64,000 nucleotides of DNA from Tenebrionibacter intestinalis (GTDB lineage Bacteria > Pseudomonadota > Gammaproteobacteria > Enterobacterales > Enterobacteriaceae). Numbering within the stretch: the stretch's first letter is position 1; each line of letters starts with the position of its first letter. The stretch covers positions 1 through 64,000 of the forward strand of contig NZ_JAEPBH010000016.1 in NCBI RefSeq assembly GCF_016632365.1, written 5' to 3'. The position numbers and the translations under genes were made by a program. The notes below the pieces were generated by a model. The model did no database searches. It was not told the DNA's origin and was given only the letters and a program-made list of their open reading frames with translations. Shown one piece after another: positions 9,892 through 18,925 of this stretch.

Positions 9892-11016
9892 TTGAATACA
9901 AAGAGACGTTCACTTTCACCGCTGGTACAACTGTCGGGCATCGGCAAAAGTTTTGACGGCAAAAGCGTTATCTCCGATCTTTCTCTGACGATCAACCACG
10001 GCGAATTTCTGACGCTGCTGGGGCCTTCCGGCTGCGGCAAAACTACCGTACTGCGGCTTATCGCCGGGCTGGAAAGCGTCGATGAAGGAACAATTATTCT
10101 CGAAGACCGGGATATTACCCACGATCCGGCGGAAAACCGCCACGTTAACACCGTTTTTCAAAGCTATGCCCTCTTCCCCCACATGACGGTATTTGAAAAC
10201 GTCGCCTTTGGCCTGCGGATGCAAAAATGCCCTGCGGCGGAGATCGCGCCGCGCGTGGAAGAAGCGCTGAAAATGGTGCAGCTTGAATCCTTCGCCCAAC
10301 GAAGCCCGCATCAGCTTTCCGGCGGCCAACAGCAACGCGTGGCGATTGCCCGCGCCGTGGTGAACAAACCGCGCCTGCTGCTGCTTGATGAATCGCTCTC
10401 CGCGCTTGATTATAAACTACGCAAGCAGATGCAAAATGAGCTCAAGGCGCTTCAGCGCAAACTCGGCATTACGTTTGTGTTCGTCACCCACGATCAGGAA
10501 GAGGCGCTAACCATGTCAGACCGCATCGTAGTGATGCGCGACGGTAAAATTGAGCAGGACGGCACCCCGCGAGAAATCTACGAAGAACCGAGCAATCTGT
10601 TTGTGGCAAGCTTTATCGGCGAAATCAATATATTTGACGCCATCGTGATTACGCGCGTGGACGAACAGCGCGTGCGCGCAAGCGTGGAAGGCCGCGAGTG
10701 CAATATCTACGTTAGCTTCCCGGTAACGCCAGGCCAGCGCCTGAAAGTGCTGCTGCGCCCTGAAGATGTGCGCGTGGAAGAGATTAACGATGCGCACACG
10801 CAGGATGTAGAAGGCTTTATCGGCTACGTGCGCGAGCGCAACTACAAAGGCATGACGCTGGAATCGACCGTGGAGCTGGAAAACGGCAGGATGGTGATGG
10901 TGAGCGAATTCTTTAACGAAGACGATCCCGATTTTGACCACTCGCTGAATCAGAAAATGGCGGTAACCTGGGTTGAAAGCTGGGAGGTCGTGCTGGCTGA
11001 TGAAGAACTCGCGTAA
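9892..11016 (+). CDS. potA: Spermidine/putrescine ABC transporter ATPase PotA (TTG start; ancestral ATG lost)
   Basis: ATPase of the PotABCD polyamine importer. Walker [10 protein letters not shown], signature LSGGQQQR, Walker B LLLLDES and the switch His in VTHDQEEAL are present, followed by the TOBE-like C-terminal domain. The start is unusual. The codons at 9874-9891 read ACG GGA CCG AGT AAG AAA, then TTG AAT; these align with the first codons of E. coli potA (M-G-Q-S-K-K-L-N) with the initiator ATG changed to ACG. There is no in-frame ATG between there and the conserved ATPase core, so translation must begin at a near-cognate codon: TTG at 9892 (374 aa) or ACG at 9874 (380 aa). Downstream potB overlaps by 17 bp. 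Confidence 0.93.
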   Translation: MNTKRRSLSPLVQLSGIGKSFDGKSVISDLSLTINHGEFLTLLGPSGCGKTTVLRLIAGLESVDEGTIILEDRDITHDPAENRHVNTVFQSYALFPHMTVFENVAFGLRMQKCPAAEIAPRVEEALKMVQLESFAQRSPHQLSGGQQQRVAIARAVVNKPRLLLLDESLSALDYKLRKQMQNELKALQRKLGITFVFVTHDQEEALTMSDRIVVMRDGKIEQDGTPREIYEEPSNLFVASFIGEINIFDAIVITRVDEQRVRASVEGRECNIYVSFPVTPGQRLKVLLRPEDVRVEEINDAHTQDVEGFIGYVRERNYKGMTLESTVELENGRMVMVSEFFNEDDPDFDHSLNQKMAVTWVESWEVVLADEELA

Positions 11017-11857
11017 GTTCCAGAATGGGGTGATAGCCACTATTGTCGGCTGGCTGGTGCTGTTTGTTTTCCTGCCTAATCTGATGATAATCATCACCAG
11101 TTTCCTGACCCGCGACGACGCGAATTTCGTCAGTATGGTCTTCACGCTGGATAACTATTCACGCCTGTCAGACCCGCTCTATTTCGACGTGCTGCTGCAC
11201 TCGTTGAATATGGCGTTACTGGCAACCGCGGCCTGCCTGCTGCTCGGCTGGCCGTTCGCGTGGTTTCTGGCAAAGCTGCCCGCCCGGCTTCGCCCGCTGA
11301 TGCTGTTTTTGCTGATAGTGCCGTTCTGGACCAACTCGCTGATTCGCATCTACGGCCTGAAAATTTTTCTCAGCACCCGCGGCTACCTTAACGAGTTCCT
11401 GCTGTGGACCGGCCTGATTGATACGCCGGTTCGTATTATGTACACGCCGGGCGCGGTGATTATCGGTCTAGTCTATATTCTGCTGCCGTTTATGGTGATG
11501 CCGCTTTTCTCCAGCATCGAAAAGCTCGACAAGCCGCTGCTTGAGGCCGCGCGCGATCTCGGCGCAAGCAAGCTGCAAACCTTTATCCGCATTGTCATTC
11601 CGCTGACCATGCCGGGTATTATCGCCGGTTGCCTGCTGGTGATGCTGCCAGCGATGGGGCTATTCTATGTCTCTGATCTAATGGGCGGCGCCAAAAATCT
11701 GCTTATCGGCAATGTGATTAAGAGCCAGTTTCTGAACATCCGCGACTGGCCGTTTGGCGCGGCCACCAGCATCACGCTGACCGTAGTGATGGGGCTGATG
11801 CTGTTAGTCTACTGGCGCGCCTCGCGCCTGCTTAACAAGAAGGTGGAACTGGAATGA
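11000..11857 (+). CDS. potB: Spermidine/putrescine permease PotB
   Basis: Inner-membrane permease subunit, 285 residues. Six hydrophobic segments are evident and the EAA loop that docks on PotA reads [15 protein letters not shown] around residue 180. The frame extends nine codons further upstream, but ATG at 11000 ([10 protein letters not shown]) matches the family start and overlaps the end of potA by 17 bp. The gene ends in ATGA shared with potC. It forms the channel with PotC for polyamines delivered by PotD. Confidence 0.95.
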   Translation: MKNSRKFQNGVIATIVGWLVLFVFLPNLMIIITSFLTRDDANFVSMVFTLDNYSRLSDPLYFDVLLHSLNMALLATAACLLLGWPFAWFLAKLPARLRPLMLFLLIVPFWTNSLIRIYGLKIFLSTRGYLNEFLLWTGLIDTPVRIMYTPGAVIIGLVYILLPFMVMPLFSSIEKLDKPLLEAARDLGASKLQTFIRIVIPLTMPGIIAGCLLVMLPAMGLFYVSDLMGGAKNLLIGNVIKSQFLNIRDWPFGAATSITLTVVMGLMLLVYWRASRLLNKKVELE

Positions 11858-12636
11858 TGGGTCGCTGGCTTCGCGGCGGTTTTATGTCCGCCATTTACGC
11901 CTTTTTGTATATTCCTATCGTTATACTTATTGTGAACTCGTTTAACAGTTCGCGTTTTGGTATTAGCTGGCAGGGATTGACGACCAAATGGTACAGCCTT
12001 TTGATAAATAACGATAGCCTGCTTCAGGCCGCGCAGCATTCGCTAACAATGGCCGTGGTATCGGCAAGCTTCGCCACGCTCATCGGTTCGCTCACTGCGG
12101 TGGCGCTCTACCGCTACCGCTTTCGCGGCAAACCGTTTGTGAGCGGTATGCTGTTTGTGGTGATGATGTCGCCGGATATTGTTATGGCCATTTCCCTGCT
12201 GGTGCTGTTTATGCTGCTCGGCATTAAGCTTGGTTTCTGGTCGCTGCTGTTCTCGCATATCACCTTCTGTTTGCCGTTTGTGGTGGTATCGGTCTATTCG
12301 CGCCTTAAGGGATTTGATGTACGAATGCTGGAGGCGGCAAAGGATCTTGGCGCCAGCGAATTCACTATTCTGCGCAAAATTATCCTGCCGCTGGCGATGC
12401 CGGCGGTAGCCGCAGGCTGGCTGCTGAGCTTTACGCTATCAATGGACGATGTGGTTGTATCATCGTTTGTCACCGGGCCAGGCTATGAGATTCTGCCCTT
12501 AAAGATTTATTCGATGGTGAAAGTGGGCGTGTCGCCGGAAGTTAACGCGCTGGCGACCATTTTATTGTTACTGTCGCTGGCGCTTGTCATCATCAGCCAG
12601 CTTATCGCCCGCGATAAGACCCGCGGCCGGGCCTGA
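11854..12636 (+). CDS. potC: Spermidine/putrescine permease PotC
   Basis: Second permease subunit, 260 residues (E. coli form 264). Six hydrophobic segments are present, with the EAA loop LEAAKDLGASEFTI around residue 160. It starts at the ATG that overlaps the potB stop (ATGA), so it is translationally coupled. The C-terminus is a few residues shorter than in E. coli. It works with PotB, PotA and the periplasmic binder PotD. Confidence 0.95.
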   Translation: MMGRWLRGGFMSAIYAFLYIPIVILIVNSFNSSRFGISWQGLTTKWYSLLINNDSLLQAAQHSLTMAVVSASFATLIGSLTAVALYRYRFRGKPFVSGMLFVVMMSPDIVMAISLLVLFMLLGIKLGFWSLLFSHITFCLPFVVVSVYSRLKGFDVRMLEAAKDLGASEFTILRKIILPLAMPAVAAGWLLSFTLSMDDVVVSSFVTGPGYEILPLKIYSMVKVGVSPEVNALATILLLLSLALVIISQLIARDKTRGRA

Positions 12637-12663
12637 AGGCCGCACGCTTTCAACTTTATTAAC

Positions 12664-12681
12664 GGCCTGCCCCGGCAGGCC
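12664..12681 (+). other. Intercistronic hairpin between potC and potD
   Basis: An 18-base perfect inverted repeat (GGCCTGCC / GGCAGGCC) in the 65-bp potC-potD gap. There is no U-tract, so it is more likely an mRNA-stability or attenuation structure favouring higher potD output than a full terminator. Confidence 0.5.
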
Positions 12682-12701
12682 AGAACTCAGGGGACGTTAG
12701 A

Positions 12702-13748
12702 ATGAAAAAATGGTCACGCCGCCTGCTGACGGCGGGCGCTCTGGCTCTGGGCATGAGCGCCGCCCATGCCGACGACGGCAAAACGCTCTACTTTTACAAC
12801 TGGACTGAGTACGTGCCGCCAGGCCTGCTGGAACAGTTCACCAAAGAAACCGGCATTAAAGTTATCTATTCGACCTATGAGTCGAATGAAACCATGTATG
12901 CCAAGCTAAAAACCTATAAAGACGGGGCGTACGATCTGGTGGTGCCATCCACCTATTTTGTCGATAAGATGCGCAAAGAAGGCATGATCCAGAAGATCGA
13001 CAAAAGTAAACTTAGCAACTTCAGCAATCTCGACCCGCAGATGCTGAACAAACCATTCGATCCTGACAACGATTACTCCATTCCCTATATCTGGGGCGCA
13101 ACGGCCATTGGCGTAAACGGCGATGCCATTGATCCGGCCAGTATTACCCGCTGGGCAGACCTGTGGAAACCGGAATACAAAAACAGCCTGCTTTTAACCG
13201 ACGACGCTCGCGAAGTGTTCCAGATGGCGCTACGCAAGCTGGGCTACTCCGGCAACTCGACCGACCCGAAAGAGATTGAGGCTGCGTACAAAGAGCTGCA
13301 AAAGCTGATGCCGAACGTAGCGGCGTTCAATTCTGATAACCCGGCTAACCCCTATATGGAAGGGGAAGTGAATCTGGGTATGGTGTGGAACGGCTCCGCC
13401 TGGGTGGCCCGCCAGGCCGGCACGCCGCTAACGGTAGTCTGGCCGCAGGAAGGCGGCATCTTCTGGATGGACAGCCTGGCTATCCCCACGAATGCGAAAA
13501 ACGTTGACGGCGCGCTGAAGCTCATTAACTTCCTGCTGCGCCCGGAGGTAGCTAAAGAGGTAGCGCAAACCATCGGTTACCCTACGCCAAACCTGGCGGC
13601 CCGCAAGCTGCTTGATCCCAAAATCGCCGGTGACCAAACGCTCTATCCGCCTGAAGCGATTGTGGAAAAAGGCGAATGGCAAAACGACGTAGGCAACGCC
13701 AGCACGCTGTATGAAACGTATTATCAACGGCTGAAGGCAGGGCGTTAA
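12702..13748 (+). CDS. potD: Spermidine/putrescine periplasmic binding protein PotD
   Basis: Type-2 periplasmic binding protein, 348 residues, same length as E. coli PotD. A Sec signal peptide occupies residues 1-23 (KKWSRR, hydrophobic core, AHA cleavage site before DDGKTLYFYNW). Aromatic and acidic residues typical of polyamine binding are kept (YNWTEY near the mature start; WNGSAW near 230). It captures spermidine or putrescine and hands it to PotBC. It is the last gene of potABCD, preceded by a hairpin and a GGGGACG ribosome site, and is convergent with cobB across a repeat element. Confidence 0.96.
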   Translation: MKKWSRRLLTAGALALGMSAAHADDGKTLYFYNWTEYVPPGLLEQFTKETGIKVIYSTYESNETMYAKLKTYKDGAYDLVVPSTYFVDKMRKEGMIQKIDKSKLSNFSNLDPQMLNKPFDPDNDYSIPYIWGATAIGVNGDAIDPASITRWADLWKPEYKNSLLLTDDAREVFQMALRKLGYSGNSTDPKEIEAAYKELQKLMPNVAAFNSDNPANPYMEGEVNLGMVWNGSAWVARQAGTPLTVVWPQEGGIFWMDSLAIPTNAKNVDGALKLINFLLRPEVAKEVAQTIGYPTPNLAARKLLDPKIAGDQTLYPPEAIVEKGEWQNDVGNASTLYETYYQRLKAGR

Positions 13749-13783
13749 GCGCCTCTCCTGCGCTCAGGCTTACGCGTATCGCC

Positions 13784-13922
13784 TGAGACTGATGATCCCC
13801 CATCCTGTCGCAGTCAGGATGGGCGGCACACCATAAATCAGGAAAATCAATTCATTGATTTTCGCCTGCTAACCACCAGGAAGGAAAAACCCCGTTTTTT
13901 CTTCCTGGTCAGCAGACTGAGG
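13784..13922. repeat. Hairpin-rich intergenic repeat element, copy 1 (potD/cobB)
   Basis: About 139 bp holding three consecutive stem-loops: CATCCTG/CAGGATG (13801-13821), GAAAATCAAT/ATTGATTTTC (13842-13863) and CCAGGAAG/CTTCCTGG with an A-rich/T-rich inner stem (13876-13908). The ends, CTGAGACTGATGA on the left and TCAGCAGACTGAG on the right, are imperfect inverted copies of each other. The same order of structures and near-identical sequence recur at 30674-30866. Lying between convergent genes, the last hairpin can also act as a bidirectional terminator. It does not resemble REP/BIME or ERIC sequences that I know. Confidence 0.75.
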
Positions 13923-13932
13923 CGGCGCCGGT

Positions 13933-14745
13933 TCACAGCCCCTTCAGCAGTTTTTCCACAAACGCAGGCACCACCTGGCTTGCCAGCCCGTAGTGCTTTT
14001 CTTCGAATTCACTGCCGACCTGGCTTGGCTCCAGATTTAACTCCACCGTATGCGCGCCCTGCAGACGGGCTTCATGCACAAAACCCGCCGCCGGATAAAC
14101 GTGGCCGGAGGTGCCAATGGCGATAAACACGTCCGCCTTCGCCAGCGCCTGGTAAATGTCATCCATCCCGAGCGGCATTTCTCCGAACCACACTACGTGC
14201 GGGCGCAGCGGCGCGGGGAACTGACAGCAATGGCAGCGGTCTGCGGCGCTCACATCTCCTTCCCACGCCAGCGTCTGGCCGCTGCGGGCGCAGCGCACCT
14301 TCAGCAGTTCGCCGTGCATGTGTATAACGTTCACATTGCCCGCGCGTTCGTGCAGATTATCAATGTTTTGCGTAACCAGCAAAAAGCGATCGCCGAACGC
14401 CTGTTCCAGTTTCGCCAGCGCCAGGTGCGCCGCGTTAGGCTGGATTTCCGGTTGCTGAAGCTGGCGGCGGCGGGCGTTATAAAAATTCTGCACGAGCTGC
14501 GGATCGCGGCTGAAGCCTTCCGGCGTCGCCACATCTTCCACTCGGTGCTCTTCCCACAGGCCGTCTGCGGCGCGAAATGTCCTTATGCCTGATTCGGCGG
14601 AGATGCCCGCCCCGGTCAGTACCACAATTCTGGGTCGTTCCATCACGTCTGGCCCCGCTCTGTCTGTGAAAAAAATTCGCTGTCGTAACCGCTGGCGCAG
14701 TTGGCGTTTATTTTTCCTGAAACGGTGTAAACGTCGCGATTGCAT
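13933..14745 (-). CDS. cobB: NAD-dependent protein deacylase CobB (sirtuin)
   Basis: Class III sirtuin, 270 residues, which removes acetyl and succinyl groups from lysines using NAD+. NAD-binding motifs [14 protein letters not shown] (about 45-58) and TQNIDNLH (125-132), catalytic H144, zinc-site cysteines C152, C171, C173 and C174, and the Y89/R92 pair that recognises succinyl-lysine are all present. As in E. coli there is a basic, Arg-rich N-terminal extension and an internal Met (M35, [10 protein letters not shown]), so a long and a short isoform are possible. In E. coli nagK lies immediately upstream; here lolE does, with a 167-bp gap and no nagK. Confidence 0.95.
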   Translation of the reverse strand: MQSRRLHRFRKNKRQLRQRLRQRIFFTDRAGPDVMERPRIVVLTGAGISAESGIRTFRAADGLWEEHRVEDVATPEGFSRDPQLVQNFYNARRRQLQQPEIQPNAAHLALAKLEQAFGDRFLLVTQNIDNLHERAGNVNVIHMHGELLKVRCARSGQTLAWEGDVSAADRCHCCQFPAPLRPHVVWFGEMPLGMDDIYQALAKADVFIAIGTSGHVYPAAGFVHEARLQGAHTVELNLEPSQVGSEFEEKHYGLASQVVPAFVEKLLKGL

Positions 14746-14912
14746 AGAGTCCTCAGGTTGCTATTGCGCAAGATGAAGAAGCGCCGCGCATACCGTGCGC
14801 GTCACCGTGGCGCGCCTGTTCAGTTATTCACAGCGCTTTCGCTATGGCTTCTGCCTCGGCAGCGGCACCGCCAGGAAAGCCCCGGAAGCCCCGGCGCATC
14901 GCCTGCCCGCGT

Positions 14913-16160
14913 TTACTGCCCGCTCAGCACGCGCGCCGGATCGATATTGCTCGCGCGCCGCGCCGGATACCAGCTTGCCAGCAGGCTTAACAGCAGCGCG
15001 GTAATCAGCACATATACCACATCCAGCCAGTGCAGTTCAGACGGCAGAAAATCAATAAAGTAAATATCGCCTGACAGGAAATGATGCCCGGTCAGCCGTT
15101 CAATCCCGCGGATAATATCCGTTAGCTTCCACGACGCCAGCACGCCCAGCGCCGCGCCAGTGATGCTGCCCAGCAGCCCCGCCAGCAGCCCGTACCAGAT
15201 AAAGATGGCGCGAATTAACCCATCTTTCGCCCCCAGCGTGCGCAACACCGCAATGTCGCTGCTTTTATCTTTTACCGCCATGACCAGCGTGGATACAATG
15301 TTGAAGCAGGCCACGCCAATGACCAGCACCATCGCCAGATACATGATGGCGCGGATCATCTGAATATCGCGGTACATGTAGCCATAAGTGCCAATCCAGC
15401 TTTTGATATAAACATAGCTATCGGTCACCTGGCCGGCATCACGCACCAGCTTGTTGGCGTTAAAAACGTCGCGCACTTTGATGGCGATCCCCGTAATGCT
15501 GCTTCCCATATCCATATAATTCTGAGCATCCTGCAACGGCACCATAGCGAAACTGTGATCAAGCTGGCCGCTAAGCTGAAGTATTCCGGCAATTTGCAGA
15601 CGCACGCGCTTTGGTTGCAGCAGCTTCCGGCCACTGTCGGCATTATTGGGAATCATGATAGAAATCCAGTCGCCCTGCTTCACCTTCAGGGCATCGGCCA
15701 CGCCTTTACCAATAATAATTTGCTGCGCGCCGTCATGAAAACGCCCCCAGGCGTTGTTCCGCACAAAGCCCGGCAGCGCGCTCAAACGCGCCTCCTGCGC
15801 CGGATCGACGCCTTTTACCTGAACCGCGCGCAGGCTACTTCCGCTCTCAATCAGGCCGGTGAAGTTAATATAAGGCGCGGCAGCGACAATGCCTTTAACG
15901 TTCTCAACGCGCGCCAACACATCCTTCCAGCCTTCAAACGGCTGATGTACCGGTTCAATTTCGCCGTGCGGCACCACCGCCAGAATGCGGTTATTCAGCT
16001 CGCGCTCAAAACCGTTCATGGCGCTGAGGCCGACAATCAGCACGGCCACGCCCAGGGCGATGCCGGTGGTGGAAATAGCGGAGATAAGCGAGACCATACC
16101 GCCGCGCCGGCGTCCGCGGCTAAAGCGGCGCCCAATCAGTAATGAAAGCGGCGAAGCCAT
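14913..16160 (-). CDS. lolE: Lipoprotein-releasing ABC transporter permease LolE
   Basis: Inner-membrane permease of LolCDE, which extracts outer-membrane lipoproteins and passes them to LolA. It has 415 residues (E. coli 414). Membrane helices lie near 25-47, 265-290, 315-340 and 375-398, with a large periplasmic domain between the first and second. The typical opening [20 protein letters not shown] and the coupling region [13 protein letters not shown] are present. Its ATG overlaps the lolD stop by one base (TAATG). Order lolC-lolD-lolE as in all enterics. Confidence 0.96.
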   Translation of the reverse strand: MASPLSLLIGRRFSRGRRRGGMVSLISAISTTGIALGVAVLIVGLSAMNGFERELNNRILAVVPHGEIEPVHQPFEGWKDVLARVENVKGIVAAAPYINFTGLIESGSSLRAVQVKGVDPAQEARLSALPGFVRNNAWGRFHDGAQQIIIGKGVADALKVKQGDWISIMIPNNADSGRKLLQPKRVRLQIAGILQLSGQLDHSFAMVPLQDAQNYMDMGSSITGIAIKVRDVFNANKLVRDAGQVTDSYVYIKSWIGTYGYMYRDIQMIRAIMYLAMVLVIGVACFNIVSTLVMAVKDKSSDIAVLRTLGAKDGLIRAIFIWYGLLAGLLGSITGAALGVLASWKLTDIIRGIERLTGHHFLSGDIYFIDFLPSELHWLDVVYVLITALLLSLLASWYPARRASNIDPARVLSGQ

Positions 16161-16864
16161 TAGTCCGCCCCCGTTAGCGTCAGTTCCGGGCTCAGGCGGC
16201 CATCGCGCATTTCCAGTTGCCGCGACAGGCGTTTGGCCAGTTGCAGGTCGTGAGTGACGACCAGAAACGCCGTACCCTGACGCACGTTGAGTTCACCGAG
16301 CAGGTCGAAAATGGCGTCCGCGTTGCGGGCATCAAGGTTGCCGGTTGGCTCGTCTGCCAGCACCAGACGCGGGTTATTCACCAGCGCGCGGGCAATCGCT
16401 ACGCGCTGGCGCTCACCGCCGGACAGTTCAGACGGGCGATGATCCGCGCGATGCGCAAGCCCCACCGCCGTGAGCATATCGCGAGCGCGTGTTTCAATCT
16501 CAGCGCCCTTTTTACGGCCAATCAGCAGCGGCATCGCCACATTTTCCAGCGCGGTAAAATCCGCCAACAGGTGATGAAACTGATAGATAAAGCCCAGTTC
16601 GCGGTTGCGTAACTCGGCCTTGAGCGATGAAGACATTGCGCTCACCGCCCGCCCGTCAAAAATAACCTCGCCGGAAGTCGGCGTATCCAGCCCGCCCAGC
16701 AGGTGCAAAAGCGTACTTTTGCCTGACCCCGAACTGCCGACAATCGCCATCATCTCGCCCATGCCGATGCTGAAGCTGACATCGTGCAGTACATCAGTAT
16801 GCACTTTACCTTCCTGATAGCGTTTGCACAGTTTGTTACACTGTAACAGCACCGAATTACTCAT
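16160..16864 (-). CDS. lolD: Lipoprotein-releasing ABC transporter ATPase LolD
   Basis: ATPase of LolCDE, 234 residues. Walker [10 protein letters not shown], the Q-loop region [10 protein letters not shown], signature LSGGERQR, Walker [13 protein letters not shown] and the switch in VVTHDLQLA are intact. The open frame continues 51 codons upstream inside lolC, but ATG at 16864 ([12 protein letters not shown]) matches the family start and overlaps the lolC end by 8 bp. It drives release of lipoproteins with LolC and LolE. Confidence 0.96.
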   Translation of the reverse strand: MSNSVLLQCNKLCKRYQEGKVHTDVLHDVSFSIGMGEMMAIVGSSGSGKSTLLHLLGGLDTPTSGEVIFDGRAVSAMSSSLKAELRNRELGFIYQFHHLLADFTALENVAMPLLIGRKKGAEIETRARDMLTAVGLAHRADHRPSELSGGERQRVAIARALVNNPRLVLADEPTGNLDARNADAIFDLLGELNVRQGTAFLVVTHDLQLAKRLSRQLEMRDGRLSPELTLTGAD

Positions 16865-18056
16865 AACGTAAAGCCTCAGCGGGTTGGGTGGCGGCGGCGC
16901 GCCATGACGGGTAAAGCGTGGAAAGCAACGCAACGGCCATCGCGGCCAGCGCAATGACGATAACCTGAACCGGCTCAACGGCCACAGGCAGCGCCGCGCC
17001 GTCAAGCGCTGCGCCAATCACCGGCATCAGGTTATTAAGCTGGCTGGCCAGCAGCGTGCCGAGCAGCGCGCCAAGCAGCGCGCCAATCACGCCGGCGCTG
17101 GCCCCCTGGACGATAAACACCGCCATTATCTGGCGCCGCGTCAGCCCCTGGGTCTGGAGAATCGCCACCTCGCTCTGCTTTTCCATCACCATCAGGCCAA
17201 GCGAGGTGATAATGTTAAACGCCGCCACGGCGACAATCAGGCTTAGCAGCAGCCCCATCATATTTTTTTCCATGCGCACGGCCTGGAACAGCTCGCCTTT
17301 GCGCGCGCGCCAGTCCTGCCATTGCGCGCTCTCCGGCAGCGCCTGTTTGCTGAGCGTATCTACCGCCAGCGGCTGATTCAGAAAAAGCCGCCAGCCGGTG
17401 ATATTCCCCGCCGGGTAGCGCATCAGGCGTGATGCATCCTGCTGATTGACCAGCAATTGATAGCTGTCAACTTCGCTGTTGGCGGCAAAAGTTCCCGCCA
17501 CGTTAAACAGCCGCTGGCTCGGCAGACGCCCCATAGGGGTAAACTGGCTGGCGGAAGGCACCATAATGCGAACACTGTCGCCGCGTTTAACGCCAAGCTG
17601 CCCGGCCAGTTGCTCGCCGAGAATAACGTTGTACTTTCCGGCCTCCAGCGCGCTCTGGCTAACGTTAACCAGATACGGCGTAAGCGGATCGTTTTCCTGC
17701 GGCATAATGCCTAACATTACGCCCACGGCCACGCCACGCGGGCTTTGCAACACCACATCGCCTGTAGTTAGCGGCGCCACGCGGTTTACGCCCTGCAGGT
17801 TAAGCCTGGCGGCGGGAAGTTGTTCGGGATTAATGAAACCTTTGGCCGAGGTGATAAGCGCCTGCGGCATCAGCCCCAGGATGTTGTTTTGCAACTCACG
17901 CTCAAAACCGTTCATCACCGACAGTACGGTTACCAGCGCCATTACGCCAAGCGTAATGCCTATCGTGGAAAGCCAGGAGACGAAGCGGCTGAAGCGGTCC
18001 GCTGCACGCCCGCGCATATAACGCAGGCCAATAAATAACGCGACAGGTTGATACAT
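16857..18056 (-). CDS. lolC: Lipoprotein-releasing ABC transporter permease LolC
   Basis: First gene of lolCDE, 399 residues, family length. It has an N-terminal helix near 25-48, a periplasmic MacB-like domain, then three further helices (near 265-290, 310-335, 355-380). The opening [13 protein letters not shown] and the inner motif [14 protein letters not shown] identify it; LolC is the partner contacting LolA through its periplasmic hook. The 290-bp upstream region carries the promoter but no gene; beyond it lies the relic of ycfT. Confidence 0.95.
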   Translation of the reverse strand: MYQPVALFIGLRYMRGRAADRFSRFVSWLSTIGITLGVMALVTVLSVMNGFERELQNNILGLMPQALITSAKGFINPEQLPAARLNLQGVNRVAPLTTGDVVLQSPRGVAVGVMLGIMPQENDPLTPYLVNVSQSALEAGKYNVILGEQLAGQLGVKRGDSVRIMVPSASQFTPMGRLPSQRLFNVAGTFAANSEVDSYQLLVNQQDASRLMRYPAGNITGWRLFLNQPLAVDTLSKQALPESAQWQDWRARKGELFQAVRMEKNMMGLLLSLIVAVAAFNIITSLGLMVMEKQSEVAILQTQGLTRRQIMAVFIVQGASAGVIGALLGALLGTLLASQLNNLMPVIGAALDGAALPVAVEPVQVIVIALAAMAVALLSTLYPSWRAAATQPAEALRYE

Positions 18057-18348
18057 GAAATCCGTGTCACCGCGGTTTTAGAGATTGAGCGTGGAGTATA
18101 TAAGCGATACCGCAGCAGGTAAATGAAAGATAACGTTTTTCAGGAGGCGTATCGCATAAAAAAGCTTGTTAAATCAACAAAATAAACTTATTTTCCCGGA
18201 TTATGAAAATCAGAATCGCAAACAGAAACTAACCTGAAGTTTTTCTTAAATATGTCAATACGTTACAAAAGCGGTTAACTGGAGTACGAAACCGGTGTCG
18301 ATTTCGCATCTCCTCCCGAATTCCTTCCCGCTGACATACCGGGTAAGT

Positions 18349-18750
18349 ATGAAAAACAAGCAACTGTGGATTAACCAGATAAAAGGTTTATATATTTGTC
18401 TGGTGGCGCCAGACCACAGCGTCATCGCGTTTTATCCGCATATTCCGGGGCGGCTACAGGGTAATGTCGCGTATATCCCCAAACGGTGGATCTACGGCAA
18501 TGCCTGCCTTGCACCGTTGCGCATGCCGTATTTTCTTTATTCCCGGCTATCTGATAATGCGCTATATCGCTTACACGACTCATCGCATTTTAATTAAAGC
18601 CATAAGCCCTTTCACCCTCACGCTGTACGGCCTGCATACGCTGGCGCCGGGCGTACAGTAACTAAGCCTCGCGCTATACACACTATTTCGGCTTCTCATC
18701 GTAAGCTCTCTCGCAGGCTTACCGGCGACCTGCTGTTACAGCGCTGCGCG
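18349..18750 (+). pseudogene. ycfT: Remnant of ycfT (inner-membrane acyltransferase-family gene)
   Basis: Between mfd and lolC, where E. coli has ycfT, three scraps of that gene survive in order. The 5' end (MKNKQLWINQIKGL from 18349, continuing to LAPLRMP) is open to 18597. Around 18530 the frame shifts so that an F-F-I-S-G-Y-L-I-like stretch appears in another frame and runs directly into YTTHRILIKAISPFTLTL, which belongs near the C-terminus. A last scrap, RKLSRRLTGDLLL, lies near 18700-18740. Most of the middle (roughly 200 codons) is deleted. The YcfT family are multi-pass membrane proteins with an acyltransferase fold; this copy cannot make one. Confidence 0.85.
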
Positions 18751-18925
18751 GGCGCTTTAACGGTGTTCAGGCGGCCCCGCAGGAGGCGCTCATCGCGCCT
18801 GATTTATGCCCTGTGGGCAAACGCGCTTGCCAGGTTCGATTGATAAGCGATAATAATGCTCTGGCAATCCTACGGAATTTACCCACGCACCGCGCGGGCC
18901 ACAGCAGAGAGACAGTCGCTTTTCT

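Noticed and set aside
13784-13922. ERIC or REP element
   Set aside because: The hairpins and end sequences do not match the ERIC consensus or REP/BIME units; the second copy shows it is a distinct family.
14050-14592. A 180-codon plus-strand frame
   Set aside because: Antisense shadow of cobB.
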